NCBI RefSeq assembly: GCF_947242115.1 | Contig: NC_074719.1 | Location: 2,043,783 to 2,107,782 of the forward strand | Direction: 5' to 3' | Length of the DNA stretch: 64,000 nucleotides | Origin: Biomphalaria glabrata | Lineage: Eukaryota > Mollusca > Gastropoda > Planorbidae | Shown here: positions 33,021 through 44,496 of the stretch, piece by piece | Numbering within the stretch: position 1 is the first letter of the stretch | How the letters are laid out: each line of letters opens with the position of its first letter | The notes under the pieces: generated by a model | What the model was told of the DNA's origin: nothing | Database searches by the model: none | The model's input: the letters and a program-made list of their open reading frames with translations, nothing else | Program-made: the position numbers and the translations under genes

Positions 33021-33515
33021 TTTGTAACCTTGTTTTCTTTCCAAACTGAGACAAGTCCATTTCTTGAGCAATAAACTTTTAATTTCAAACTTGAAAGCTG
33101 ATGTAGAGTTACATTATACAATTGGAACAACTGGCATGAGACAATAATAAACAAAGAGTAACAAGACGACATGAGTGAATAAAACATTGCAAGAGATTCA
33201 CACAAAAATGGTAGTCAATGATTATAAGGCTTCACCAATGCTGATCCAGTAACACAGACAAGAATCCCTTGCAACCAAGTTGCACAGTACAACACAAAGC
33301 ATCAAGACATCTTTCTATACATACATTTTTTTTTTAAAAACCAAACCTGTAAGGCCCTGCGGTGGCTAGTAGATAGAACACAGAGCGTACAACGGAAGGT
33401 CTGTGCTTCAGGTCAGAGGTAAATGAAACCCAGAATATTCTAATACAGAGGTCAACATTTGGCTTTGGGTTCAAAGGCCAAATGTATATAAATTAATTTT
33501 AAAAAAACCCAACTA
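33021..33515. other. Stretch without a recognised feature
   Basis: No coding region. The part near 33355-33420 has a faint SINE-like look only. Confidence 0.35.
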
Positions 33516-33519
33516 AGTT

Positions 33520-33675
33520 CAAAAATAATAATAATTAAAAAAATAATAATAATTAAAAAAATAATAATAATTAAAAAAAATAATAATAATTTAAAAAAAT
33601 AATAATTAAAAAAATAATAATAATTATAAAAAAAATAATAATTGAAAAAATAATAATTAAAAAAATAATAATAAG
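33520..33675. repeat. AATAATAATT/AAAAA microsatellite
   Basis: Simple AT repeat of about 155 bp. Confidence 0.95.
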
Positions 33676-33889
33676 CATTAAACACTAAACTACATTCTAG
33701 ATCTAATAATATTACCAATGTATTTGTCAATGACATTATGACCATTGACATGACCACAGTCCGTTTTGATTTGCTTAGCATACCATATTTATAGTTTCAA
33801 TACACAAACAAACGAAAAATTACTTCATAGACCTGACTTTCAAACTGTGCTAGATGTCTCTGACAATCATATAACCAAGAAACCTGACA

Positions 33890-34712
33890 AACTAACATCT
33901 TAGAAATGGCATCACAGAACTAACATCTTAGAAATGACATCTGAGAATTAACATCTTAGAAATGACATCTCAGAACTAACATCTTAGAAATGGCATCTCA
34001 GAACTAACATCTTAGAAATGGCATCTCAGAACTAACATCTTAGAAATGAGATCTCAGAACTAACATCTTAGAAATGGCATCCCAGAACTACCATCTTAGA
34101 AATGGCATCTCAGAACTAACATCTTAGAAATAGCATCCCAGAACTACCATCTTAGAAATGGCATCTCAGAACTAACATCTAAGAAATGACATCCAAGAAC
34201 TAACATCTTAGAAATGGCATCTCAGAACTAACATCTAAGTAATGACATCCCAGAACTAACATCTTAGAAATGACATCTCAGAACTAACATCTTAGAAATG
34301 ACATCCCAGAACTAACATCTAAGAAATGACATCCCAGAACTAACATCTTAGAAATGACATCCCAGAACTAACATCTTGGAAATGAGATCTCAGAACTAAC
34401 ATCCTAGAAATGACATCCCAGAACTAACATCTTAGAAATGACATCCCAGAACTAACATCTTAGAAATGACATCCCAGAACTAACATCTTAGAAATGACAT
34501 CCCAGAACTAACATCTAAGAAATGACATCCCAGAACTAACATCTTAGAAATGACATCCCAGAACTAACATCTTAGAAATGACATCCCAGAACTAACATCT
34601 TAGTAATGACATCCCAGAACTAACATGTTAGAAATGACATCTCAGAACTAACATCTTGGAAATGAGATCTCAGAACTAACATCTTAGAAATGACATCCCA
34701 GAACTAACATCT
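33890..34712. repeat. 28-bp satellite, about 29 copies
   Basis: Unit containing 'cagaactaacatcttagaaa' with a variable half (gacatccc, ggcatctc, gagatctc). The variants are interspersed. Confidence 0.95.
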
Positions 34713-35625
34713 CAGTGAGTCTTTTTTTGTGTGGTGCCCATAATTATAAATCAGATTTAAAAATCACTGGAAATTATTTTCAAGCAAAAAAATAATGTGT
34801 TAAAGTCACTGGGACTTTTTGTTCTTCTTTTAATACATACAACATTAAAAAAGTGCCTTTTTAAAATAATAATTGTATGCATAAGTCTTGCATAAGTTTA
34901 CCAGCATAAATACAATTATCACACATACACAATAAGAAATAGAATTTCAATGTATAAAAATGTGAATATTTTGATATTGACCGGACTTCGTATAAAAAAA
35001 TAAATGTGTAGCAGGAAGACCAAACAAAGAAATAACATAACTTGTTTTGACGAGCCCTGAGCTGCATTCCGAGCAGAAAAAAATCTCTCTCTCCAAAAAA
35101 AGGGGGCACATTTAGAGTTAAACAAAATAAAGCACTTGAAGTAATCAGATCCAAAAAAAAAATAAATATGCAAGCTGCAGTTCTTTGAATAAGATGAAAA
35201 CAAGAGTTCCGCATAACAATATTTCAGCCTATCCTCTTGTCTAGTGACCTGCTAATGTGTCAATGGCACAACACTCACTAGTGCTTAGAAATGGACATGG
35301 TGTAAGTCAACGTATGGCACCTCACTGTAGTGTTCAAAGGCTCAGAACAAGTGTCAATGGAAACATTTTAAAATCAATATTTAAAAACATACATCAAACA
35401 AAATGAAAAACCTAATCTTTAAATCAGAGAATGTTTTTATGTATAATTGCATTTTTCAAATAATAATCAGTAACCAAAAAAAAAAAAAAAAAAAGAAATT
35501 GGCATGGGTCACTGAGAGAATGACATTTTGTTAAGAGGTGAATCAATGGCAATGAATGGTTTACAACTCTTGAAATGCTTGCATCATGGAGGTAAATAAA
35601 TGTGAGGATGTCAGAAGAGCTAGTA
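34713..35625. other. AT-rich stretch, no gene seen
   Basis: Minus-strand open frames near 34861-35214 are rich in Phe, Ser and Tyr and show no family features. They look like chance frames. Confidence 0.45.
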
Positions 35626-35627
35626 AA

Positions 35628-35880
35628 AGTAAAAGTCAAGTTGCCCTTGCAGACCTTTTGGTCTATAGGGCAGATCATGTAAAGGTCATCTGTTTCTATG
35701 GCCCATGGTTAACATTTACTTTTCCTTAACTAATGTCAGGTGCCCATTAGAGCTGGGTGGACTCAGAGGCGCCCAAAGATTCCGAAATTAAAATCCAAGT
35801 CTTAATCAGGATTTGAACCCAGGACCCCCGGTACAGTAGCTAACCGCCTAACCACTTAGCCACCGTGCCTCCTAGAAGAG
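35628..35880 (-). mobile_element. SINE family 2, full length
   Basis: Minus strand: tRNA-like head 'ggctaagtggttaggcgg' with B-box 'gggttcaaatcctg', then body blocks shared with 22774-22985 and the 3' part 'gcagatcatgtaaaggtc'. Confidence 0.85.
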
Positions 35881-35884
35881 CTAC

Positions 35885-37425
35885 TAGACAGCATCAATTT
35901 TATTGAATTTGTAAAGTATTATAATATTACATATAACGTATATTCTACTATTCAACTGTCTTTGTCAGGAACATTTTAAAGTGTTAATAAAAACCAATTG
36001 GGCAAAAAATACACATGCCATGGAGTGTGTGTTTGCCTAGTAAGATTATCACATAGAGTGGACAGAAGACAGTAAAGGTCTGATTGTAGGCTAGTTGAGA
36101 ACAGTAATTTTTAAGAGAGTTGTAAGCTTTGAAAAAAAAAAATCAACATCATGTAATTTAACTTGTGTTATAATATATTTTATATATATATATACATATA
36201 TATATATACAATATATACAGTCATGTGAAACACTGCACTCATCCTTAATCCTTGAAATTGGGGACATTGCCTTTATTATTATATTTAATACTCTGAGATC
36301 GAAAGCTGTAAATTTTTGTTACTAAAAATCAAGTTTATTTTGTTTGTAAAGGAAGCTTTTCTGCTTTAGTAAAGTTAAGTAGAATGCCTTGGGCTAAGTT
36401 GGGCTAGTATGGAGCAACAACTAACCATGAAGGAAAACTGATCTTGTGCTAGATAACGGAAAAGAATATACATCACTGGTGTTTACATTTAAATTAGACA
36501 CAAAATATACTGATGTTTGTGCTTGAATATACATCACAGATGTTTTTGTTCTAACTGGACACAGAGAATATACATCACAGATGTTTTAGACATATTTAGA
36601 TGCTTGAAAATGACATGTAATAAATATACATCACTGATGCTTGTACTCAAACATAACACACAAAAAAATCTTTACATTCTTGAACAAATAATATTACCTT
36701 TCATCAGTTACATTATGACGGAGATAAAAATAGTGTTAAAAATGTTAGTTCTAAATAATCCCAAGCAATGAACCATAGAGTTAAAAATGATTCTCTATGT
36801 CAGCTGAAGTTTCTTCTTCATGTAATGAAAAGCTTAAGTATGGATGTATTTAAAATATCCGCTGTGTACACCGCAAGAAAACAACAGAGCAAGTCAAGAC
36901 TACAAAACTTTTAACTGAACAGAGCTGACGATTCACCAGGTTTTCTGTTCCTCTCTCTTTATGATCTATAGATAACTTCTAGACCCTAACAAGGACGCCA
37001 GGGCTGCAGCTACAACAACGTAGAAAACAAAAGCTTTGACTCTGTTTTTCATCCCAGATTTTGATATGGTAATAAATCAAACAGCAACATTTTAAAACAC
37101 CATTAAAGTAAAGTTAATTGCAGAGGTAAAAATCAGTTTTGACTGTTCTACATTTGATCAATCTAAGCATCCACTTTTGCTTATGGGGTATTTAGTTAAA
37201 CTGTGAAGAAGAGCTACCAGCGAAACCTCTGAAAATTAACATACAAATGAGCCAAACATATTGTCTTCAAGCTGGATATGAAAGGACTTGTATGTTTTTG
37301 TTAAACAACATATACAAAACAAAGGGACAACCCAAAACCTAGGTTTACAGATCTATGGCCGATATTGAAAATACACTTTTCATTTTAATATTGAGCGATA
37401 GCATGATGATCAGCTGACTTCTTCA
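35885..37425. other. Quiet AT-rich stretch, possible 3' flank
   Basis: No gene. About 36465-36640 holds four imperfect units of 'aatatacatcac' followed by 'gatgtt' or a variant, spaced 40-65 bp, each a small palindrome (ACATCAcaGATGT). Otherwise nothing recognised. Confidence 0.4.
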
Positions 37426-37427
37426 CA

Positions 37428-37575
37428 CGACTTGTTTAGTTGCTTTCCGATATTCCTTAGAATTGAAGATTATTAAATCTTAGGCCCAAAACTCCCACAG
37501 GACGGGGGTGGTAGGGTGGGCTTAAACCTGGAACCATCAAGATGACAACACATGCTATCCAACAAAGCAGCCATC
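37428..37575 (-). mobile_element. SINE family 1, diverged copy
   Basis: Minus strand. 'cttaaacctggaaccat' is the worn B-box part and 'ccgatattccttagaattga' the 3' part. Confidence 0.6.
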
Positions 37576-37589
37576 TTTCATATAAATTA

Positions 37590-37775
37590 TCCATTTAACT
37601 AAAAACAAACCAAAAAGAGAGAGGCGATACTTTCAGTGTACTAGACGAAGCCGAGAGGACACGAAAGAGCTGGGAAGCGATTAAAAAACTAGCAAGAGAC
37701 CATGGAGAGTGGCATGTTTTTACTGAGGCCCTAAGTACCATGATGAATACAAAGGAAAGATGATGATGATTAATT
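37590..37775 (+). mobile_element. LINE 3' end fragment (possible)
   Basis: The plus strand reads 'DEAERTRKSWEAIKKLARDH' and 'GEWHVFTEAL', then a stop and GATGATGAT, like the last residues and short tandem tail of some LINEs. Short, so tentative. Confidence 0.35.
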
Positions 37776-38030
37776 ATAAACATCGCAAGATTGGAGCTTC
37801 TAATACAGTACTAGTGCACTGATTTGATTTAAGCACTCATACAAAATAAATAAAAATCATGATCACTCTCTACCTAGATAAAAAAAAAACTTCCCCCATC
37901 AACAAGCTTTTTTAGAGACCAAAGTACCCAGAAATAAGCTTTGAGAAAAAAATAGTATTAAAAGATTCCTTCTCTAGCATCCGACGACTTTTAAATGGAG
38001 AAAAAAACTATTTTTGAACAGGATACTTAA

Positions 38031-38103
38031 CTCTTTCTCTCCGTAATTATTTACCACATTCTGATGGAACCAACGTTTGTATCGTCGGTTAGGAGAGAAA
38101 GAG
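38031..38103. mobile_element. 73-bp MITE flanked by TTAA
   Basis: Inverted ends CTCTTTCTCTCC and GGAGAGAAAGAG between TTAA at 38027-38030 and 38104-38107. The best-preserved copy of the family also seen at 28034-28103. Confidence 0.85.
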
Positions 38104-38164
38104 TTAAGGTTACATAACAGCTCTGCACTACTTGCTGTAATCAGTTCATAAAAGCAAGTACAAA

Positions 38165-38198
<34 letters not shown>

Positions 38199-38357
38199 CA
38201 ATAGAACATTACTGAATTTTTACAATATATATATATATATGCAAGTTTATAATATATATATAATATAAATATTTATATATTATATATTTACATTATAGAG
38301 AAGACACAACAAATATATAAATGTAAAAAAAAAAATTAAGTAATAGGTGGCCTTGAT

Positions 38358-39319
38358 TCACAAAACATCACCCACGCCACTGCAGCTAAGTCCAGAGCTC
38401 AAGGTGCCACTGTGCACATGCTGAGACCACCATCTCCCCCACCAGCTGTAGCCCAGGAAGTAGACTGGGGCCCCAGTGCAGCCTGGGCAGGTGCCAGCAG
38501 TGTAAGTGAACCTGTTTTTAAAATTGAACACACCCACCTGGTAGACATTCTTCCACTGGCCGATGCTCACTTGCTTGAGATATCCATGTGGGTGGGACAC
38601 CACAAACGTGAGCTTGTCAACATCTCTGCTAGCCTTGTACCTGTCGTGAACGTCCCACATCAGCTCATCAAAGAGCTCCACCGTCTTCTCTAAGCGCTCC
38701 ATTAGAGCCACATCGCAGGAGACGCAGATCAACAAACACCTGTCTTCCACAATATTTACATTATCTACCGTAATTTTGTCAAGGGAGACCACAGGGCTGT
38801 CAGGCGTATCGTAGAAAAGTCTGCAGGATGAGCTCCTGACTTCTTCGTCATCAAATACCAGGCTAGTAGCAGTCAGGAGCTCAGCTTCCCACCAAATCGT
38901 ACAAGGCACGTCCGACTGTTGACATTTATGACATGTACACGCTGTGTGATCTTTCTTATGTTTGCCGTCAAACTTGTTATAACCATTGTCATATTTGATA
39001 ACACTTCTGATTCTGCCACTTCCAGTTCTTATAATTTCTCTCTCTTTCAACCCAAAGCAGGGATAAGGCACTGTTGATTCAGGCCAAAACTCTGGCCGGT
39101 ATGGACTAACTGTGTTGACTTGTATTCTCACAGTCAGTTCTGCAATAGCCTTGACCAGCTCATGCAATACATTTGTATCCCTATAACCTTCAGGCAGATG
39201 TTCTAAGCCGAACGTGTTTACAGGTATAAAGTTAGCGTGTCCTGGGTTTTTTGTGCAGCCTTCGAAAAGTTTTTCCAGAGCACTTTCACACCCATCATAA
39301 AACTGACTTTCATGTTCAC
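38358..39319 (-). CDS. Trypsin-fold protease homologue, last exon
   Basis: Acceptor 'tttttcttcag' at 39320; the first two bases complete a Gly codon from the exon at 41367. 320 codons lead to the stop at 38358. I read it as a PA-clan (trypsin-like) domain from motif order: 'GSGRIRSVI', 'LLTATSLVFDDEE', 'CDVALMERL' (like D-[IVY]-A-L-L around the catalytic Asp), 'FVVSHPHGYLKQVSIG', 'TCPGCTGAPVYFLG' (like GDSGGP) and 'HVHSG'. In this reading the catalytic His would be Ser (TATS, codon 38862-38864) and the nucleophile Thr (GCTGAP, codon 38475-38477), with Asp kept. A Cys/His cluster (TACTCHKCQQSDVPC) before the His site may bind metal. Family assignment is from memory of lophotrochozoan proteins, so moderate. 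Confidence 0.7.
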
Positions 39320-39464
39320 CTGAAGAAAAAAAAATGTTTTGTTTAAACTAAATAAAATTAATGTGACAATAGGCATCTTTGACTGAACGAAAAAAAGGAA
39401 GACCTGTCAAAGTAGGTCAAAAATATAAGGAGCTTTGTTTTCATTACTTTTATCTCTAGAAATT

Positions 39465-39755
39465 TCTCAACACCGAAAGAGGCATAAGACAAGGGCGTAT
39501 CTTATCCCCATTTCTCTTTTTTATACTAGCCATTGACGATGTAACAATTAGTTAAAAAAAAACAAAAAAACATGCTGCGTTAGGTATTCAGAGGCATAAA
39601 AAAAAAACTGATGCAGAGGATGTAGCATTACTAGATAATACAATAGAATGTATACAAGAGAATATATAGAAAAACTTAACAAGAGACACACCCCAAATCA
39701 GCCTCTGACTAAATCTTGATAAAACAAAGTTACACATATTGATTACAGGTCAACA
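39465..39755 (+). mobile_element. LINE reverse transcriptase fragment, second family
   Basis: The plus strand reads 'RGIRQGRILSPFLFFILAID' and, after stops, 'DAEDVALLDNTIECIQENIE', the block before and the block at the catalytic site of an RT. Related to 56730-57565, where the first block reads 'GVRQGCILSPFLFLLGID'. Heavily decayed. Confidence 0.7.
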
Positions 39756-39762
39756 AGTACCT

Positions 39763-40238
39763 TATCTTATCTTATATAATACAGACGTTACGTCAAAAAA
39801 GAAGATGATTACGTCCTACGCGTCATGCATTTAGTCATGCATATTAACCAATGACTTAAACTCTGCCAAGTCACTGGTTTTCCTGGCTAGCTCAGGCAAC
39901 CCATTCCATGCTCTAATAGCACTAGGGAAGAAGGAGTATTTGTACAAATTTGTCCTAGCATATGGGACGAAGAATGTGCCTTTATCTTTGTGTCTTTCAG
40001 AGTATTTTATGAAATTTTGTTTTTGTATTTGAAGATTATGGTTCAGTGTTTTATGTATAATTGCTCTTTACTTTTGAGTCTTCTGTCCTGAAGGCTTTCT
40101 AAATTTAGTGATTTTACTAAAGATGTTATTCTAGTCAATTGTGAATATTCGTTTGTTATGAATCTCACTGCTCTATTTTGTGTCTGTTCCAGTTTCTTAA
40201 TGTTTTCTTGAGTTGAGGGGTCCCAAACGGAGGATACC
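39763..40238 (-). mobile_element. CR1-like LINE, 3' fragment
   Basis: 3' tail, UTR and coding blocks back to 'SSVWDPSTQENIKK', where homology stops. One single-base loss in the 'AIIHK' region. Confidence 0.85.
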
Positions 40239-40524
40239 CACCGCCAACACAGGGCATACATAGCTTGAACAAATAGAGCCTCTATTTCGGCAGCCTTATC
40301 ACAAGCGATGGAGATAGGGAAAGCAGGAGATGTCAAAACATGTTTACCACAGTCAGCCATGCTATTGAATTAAGATTATTACATCCTAGCAACCAAAGAG
40401 AGGAAAGTGAAAACAAGTTCATCCCACGCATAATCTAAGACATAAAATCCATGGGCACAAGCTGGCAAGAGACTGGAAAAAGTGGCCAGTGTCTGATTTC
40501 TATGGAGAGAGTTTGCTAGCCAGA

Positions 40525-41178
40525 AAAATGTCAGTTGTTAAGAGTAACAAAAAAACTAAAACAAATTAATTCCACTTATCTTATTCATGGCAAACCAGTA
40601 ACACAGACTAAAAACGCAAAATACCTAGGTGTTATAATAAATGAAAAACTGTCATGGAATCCACATATTGATGAAACTACAAAAAAATCAAACAAAGCAT
40701 TAGGATTTATTAAAAGAAATTTCTATAAATCAAATAAGAAAATAAAACTAAAATGTTATTTAACCTTGGTTAGGCCAATAATAGAATATGCATCCACTGT
40801 TTGGGACCCCTCAACTCAAGAAAACATTAAGAAACTAGAACAGACACAAAATAGAGCAGTGCGATTCATAACAAACCAATATTCACATTTGACTAGAGTA
40901 ACACCTTTAGTAAAATCACTAAATTTAGAAAGCCTTCAGGACAGAAGGCTCAAAAGTAAAGTAGCAATAATACATAAAACACTGTACAAATACTCCTTCT
41001 TCCCTAGTGCTATTAGAGCATGGAATGGGTTGCCTGAGCTAGCCAGGAAAACCAGTGACTTGGCAGAATTTAAGTCATTGGTTAATATGCATGACTAAAT
41101 GCATGACGCGTAGGACGTAATCATCTTCCTTTTTGAAGTAACGTCTGTATTATATAAGATAAGAAGATAAGATAAGAA
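40525..41178 (+). mobile_element. CR1-like LINE, 3' fragment with internal deletion
   Basis: Open for 187 codons from 'LLRVTKKLKQINSTYLIHGK' to 'FKSLVNMHD', but the NHNLQIQKQNLIKYSERHK segment is missing. Ends in the TAAGATAAGA tail. Points away from the copy at 39763-40238. Confidence 0.88.
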
Positions 41179-41366
41179 ATGCCAAATTCACAGGAGGACA
41201 TATCTCTTTAACAGTGACACTTTTACATATATATATAGGACCTAAGTCTAAGTATCTCTTTAACAGTGACACTTTTGTGTATCAGAATATGAAAAACAAA
41301 TATATACCTAATGTTCTTTCAAACAAATTATTTTGACAAAATTAGTTTCAATTTACTGTGACATAC

Positions 41367-41428
41367 CAATGCAGGTAATTTCCATGCCCTGGTCTGTGGA
41401 AGTAGAATGGAACCTGTTTTCTTCTGAT
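41367..41428 (-). CDS. Trypsin-fold protease homologue, penultimate exon
   Basis: 62 bases between acceptor 'ttcttttccag' and donor G|GTATGT, reading (x)SEENRFHSTSTDQGMEITCI and one base of a Gly codon completed at 39319. Only one of the three frames joins the last exon without a shift, and it gives CIGEHESQFYDGC. Its first base completes a codon from an upstream exon I could not locate, so the protein is incomplete at the N-terminus. Confidence 0.68.
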
Positions 41429-41429
41429 C

Positions 41430-43650
41430 TGGAAAAGAATATTTAACAATGAGAAATGTTTTGCAGGGGAGGCATTGTCAAGTAATAAGAAGTTTTAAAT
41501 CCAACGGTTTTAGGTTTCTTTTAAAGTGGAAGTAACATCTGTATTTTACAAGATAAGATAATATAAGTGGTGCTTTCTTAATGCTGGATTTTAACTCAGT
41601 CACAAGTTTATTGTGCCACATAGAAATCCTAATAAAAGAAGGTACAATAATCAACTCACAATGGCTAAATGAGACATTTTTAGGGCAGGAAACTCAAGTC
41701 TTAGAATAAGTGAATATATGTTTAAATTAAGGTCTATAATCCTGACCTAAAAGTCCTGTGATGGATATTATTATCAAGATTGAACAAGCCTTTATAAATC
41801 TATTATATCTCAGTGAAAGCTATAGCCTCATTGATACATTTTTTTCTCACTGTAATAGCCCAACTAATTAATGTATATCTAGTAGTAGATCTAGATCTAC
41901 TTTGTCTTTGACAAATTATAATTAATATAATTCAGAATATTTGTTTATTCAAATCACATTTCATGACATCCAGCAAAAGAATCGAAACTTGTATTTACTT
42001 ATTTTATAAATTACAGGTAGATGCAAAAAAAAAAAACTGTGAGATTTAAAACTATAACAAATGAAAATATTCACTTTCGATTAGAGTTTACAAAACTAAA
42101 ATCACTCAATTTAGGGACTCTTTATATATTAGGACAGAAGGCAAAAAAATAATTAGCAAAATTTTTTTTTTTTTAAATCCAGTCATTGATTAACATCATG
42201 CATAACTAGAATAGATCTAGAATTCTAGATCTGTATAGTAGGGAGGTGAAATTCCGGAACTTCCGGTGTCCAAAAATGACGTAAAATCTTGAGACAGACG
42301 TCGTACCGTGTTGATTTTTTCCCATCTAATAGTACATGTGTCGTCTGGCTATATTCCTACCAATTTTCTGATCGATCCATCGTCAAAATTGTGCAAACTT
42401 AAAGAAAAAAAAAACACTGACCTCAACGGACATTTTAGTTTTTAATTATTTTTTTTTAGAAGATATTGTATTTCACCAACATGTGAAATTGTAGTTTTAG
42501 AAACGATTATTTGTTTATTTCATCAATATTTACATTATAACCAAGTGAAGTTCATAAATATCAATGAAATCAGCTTTGTGAGCTAGAAATTTACTTCTAA
42601 TACTAGATATACTATTAAATTTCATATTTAGTAAGTAGATCTATCGTCTACGAAACTCGATTCCAACTTTTTTCAAGCAGAGGAGGTTCTTATATTTTGA
42701 ACACTTCATCAAATTCCCCTTCCTTGAACGCGTCACTTTTTTTGTTTGTAATTCATTTGTTTTTATGTTTGGAGCAAAAATCGATGATTCGGGACTGCGC
42801 ATGTCCAATTTAAGATAAGTAAAAGTTCCTGTAATTTTGTTCCGTTGTTCCAAAGCAGATGGCAGTTTTTTTTAATTCTCGGTAACCATGTATGTAAAAC
42901 TGTTGTTTTAACCTCCCCCGGCAATTCATACCCATATAAGGGATGAGGGCTATATTATGAGCTTGTTTAATCGTAGGCTGATGAGCATATCAAAATAAGC
43001 TTCCAAACATCTTTAGAAAGACATTCCAATCACATTTATACCATTAGCTGTTAAATAAAATTAATAAAGGGGGTTGTCCAAACAAATAATAATGAATTCA
43101 GCTCATTCTACTTCATTTGGACAAGCAAAATCATAATAAGAAATATTACTGGGATTAATAAATCTATGATTTTTTTACAATGAATAAACATGACCTAGAT
43201 CGAGATATCTAGAATATATAATTTATGAATGAAAGAACATGTGTGGGTTGCTAATTTGAAGCCAGAGACCATGCCCACTGTAGGTGATCACGCCAGATGA
43301 GCTGGCAGTGAGGAGAGGTATACACTAAGCGTGTAGTGTCACAAACTATCCGACAGGCAGTGGAGGGAAGGGGGAGAGAGTCATGAAAAGACAAAGAAAA
43401 GCATGGGGATGTTAAGGTGTAACAAAACGAACATCCAAATTATGAAAACAAGAGGGTCCTTGGATGGGAATTAAAAGAAAGACAGAGAGAGAATACATGT
43501 AGCCTAGTTGAAAATATCATGTTTATTCAATTATAATAATTAATTTATAGAGATTTATTTCTGTCTGTTTCTACACATAGATTATATAAGTAGGCCTATA
43601 TAAATAAATAAACTATAAACGATATATATATATATATTATATATATATAT
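41430..43650. other. Upstream region of the protease homologue
   Basis: No exon could be assigned. At 41525-41570 there is a CR1-like tail ('taacatctgtattttacaag', then ATAAGATAAT). Promoter-like words lie at 42252-42302 and near 42795-42806. AT microsatellite precedes the LINE at 43651. Confidence 0.4.
42252..42302. promoter_or_regulatory. Cluster of ETS-like and CRE-like sites (candidate promoter)
   Basis: 'ttccggaacttccgg' contains paired GGAA cores in both orientations, followed by TGACGTAA (42277-42284) and GACGTC (42297-42302). About 0.85 kb upstream of the protease homologue exon at 41428. Motif matches only, in AT-rich surroundings. Confidence 0.35.
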
Positions 43651-43653
43651 ATA

Positions 43654-44496
43654 TTATAGCACTAGTGAATGGTCCAAGTTGCAGTCCGCACTATGGTATG
43701 AACGGGTGTGGATGACACTTTTCAGATCCATCCTTCGGGTGATGCAGAGGTCAAGCTGGTGCCACCTTTTTGAGCGTGGGTGCTGCCAAGAGACTTTATG
43801 GCGTTCCTTGCCAGAGAAGAATGTATTTGTTACACACAGTTCATGAGAGCTACAGAACTCGAGTAGCCTTTGGCCATTGTCATTTATTTTGCCAACACCA
43901 TGAGGTCCCAAGCATTTTGGCCATGCATCATTTCCATCACCAACACGGGCATTAAAGTCTTCATTTATATAGAGGTGCTCGGATTTTGGAATACTTTTAA
44001 TTACGTCCTCTAGAGCTTGAAAGAATCTGTCTTTGTCCTCTTCTGGTGCAGCAAGGGTTGGTGAGTAAGCACAGATTATATTAACTTTGCCTTGCGGTGA
44101 TGCAAATTTCATGTGCGCTACTCTTTCATTGCCAATGGGAAACATTGCAATGCAGGGGATGAGACTGTTTCTTATTGCGAAGCCGACGCCATGTATTCTA
44201 GGGCTTTGTTCTGGTTTTCCTTGCCAGTAGAATGTATAGTTGCTTCCTGTAAGAGATCCACTGTCTGCCAGTCTGGTTTCTTGCAGGCAGGCCACATCAA
44301 TGTTTAGTCTGCTGAGTTCTCTGTCGATGATAGCTGTTTGTCGCATGTCGGTGACGAGTTCAGGGTCAGTATTGAAGCCGGGACACATTGTCCGTATGTT
44401 CCAGCTTGCTAAACGCATTAATGTTGAGGGTTTTCTTATGATTTTATTTGCAGGTGCGGGTGAGCAGCTTGCTTTTTGATTTTGTCTTAGCACCAA
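43654..44496 (-). pseudogene. LINE APE-type endonuclease domain
   Basis: 280 open codons. Motifs of the apurinic-like endonuclease that nicks the target DNA: 'RLASWNIRTM' (Asn), 'VACLQETRL' (catalytic Glu), 'NIICAYSPT', 'NEDFNARVGDG' (Asp/Asn pair), 'SWQHPRSKRWHQLDLC' and 'SADCNLDHSLV' (Asp-His). All key residues are present. The frame is cut off at the inversion breakpoint right after DHSLV, so the domain is severed from its RT. Confidence 0.88.

Larger units (their letters stand above)
39320..41366 (-). other. Intron of the protease homologue gene
   Basis: A GT...AG intron holding a plus-strand RT fragment (39465-39755) and two CR1-like fragments in opposite orientation (39763-40238 minus, 40525-41178 plus). 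The piece between them (40239-40520) is unidentified; the minus strand is open there (ADCGKHVLTSPAFPISIACD...) and continues into the LINE frame. Confidence 0.6.

Noticed and set aside
34861-35214. Phe/Ser-rich minus-strand frame
   Set aside because: Overlapping alternative frames of similar length and no domain; chance in AT-rich DNA.
42641-42853. Possible first exon of the protease homologue
   Set aside because: No donor in the right phase could be found and the peptide has no family features.
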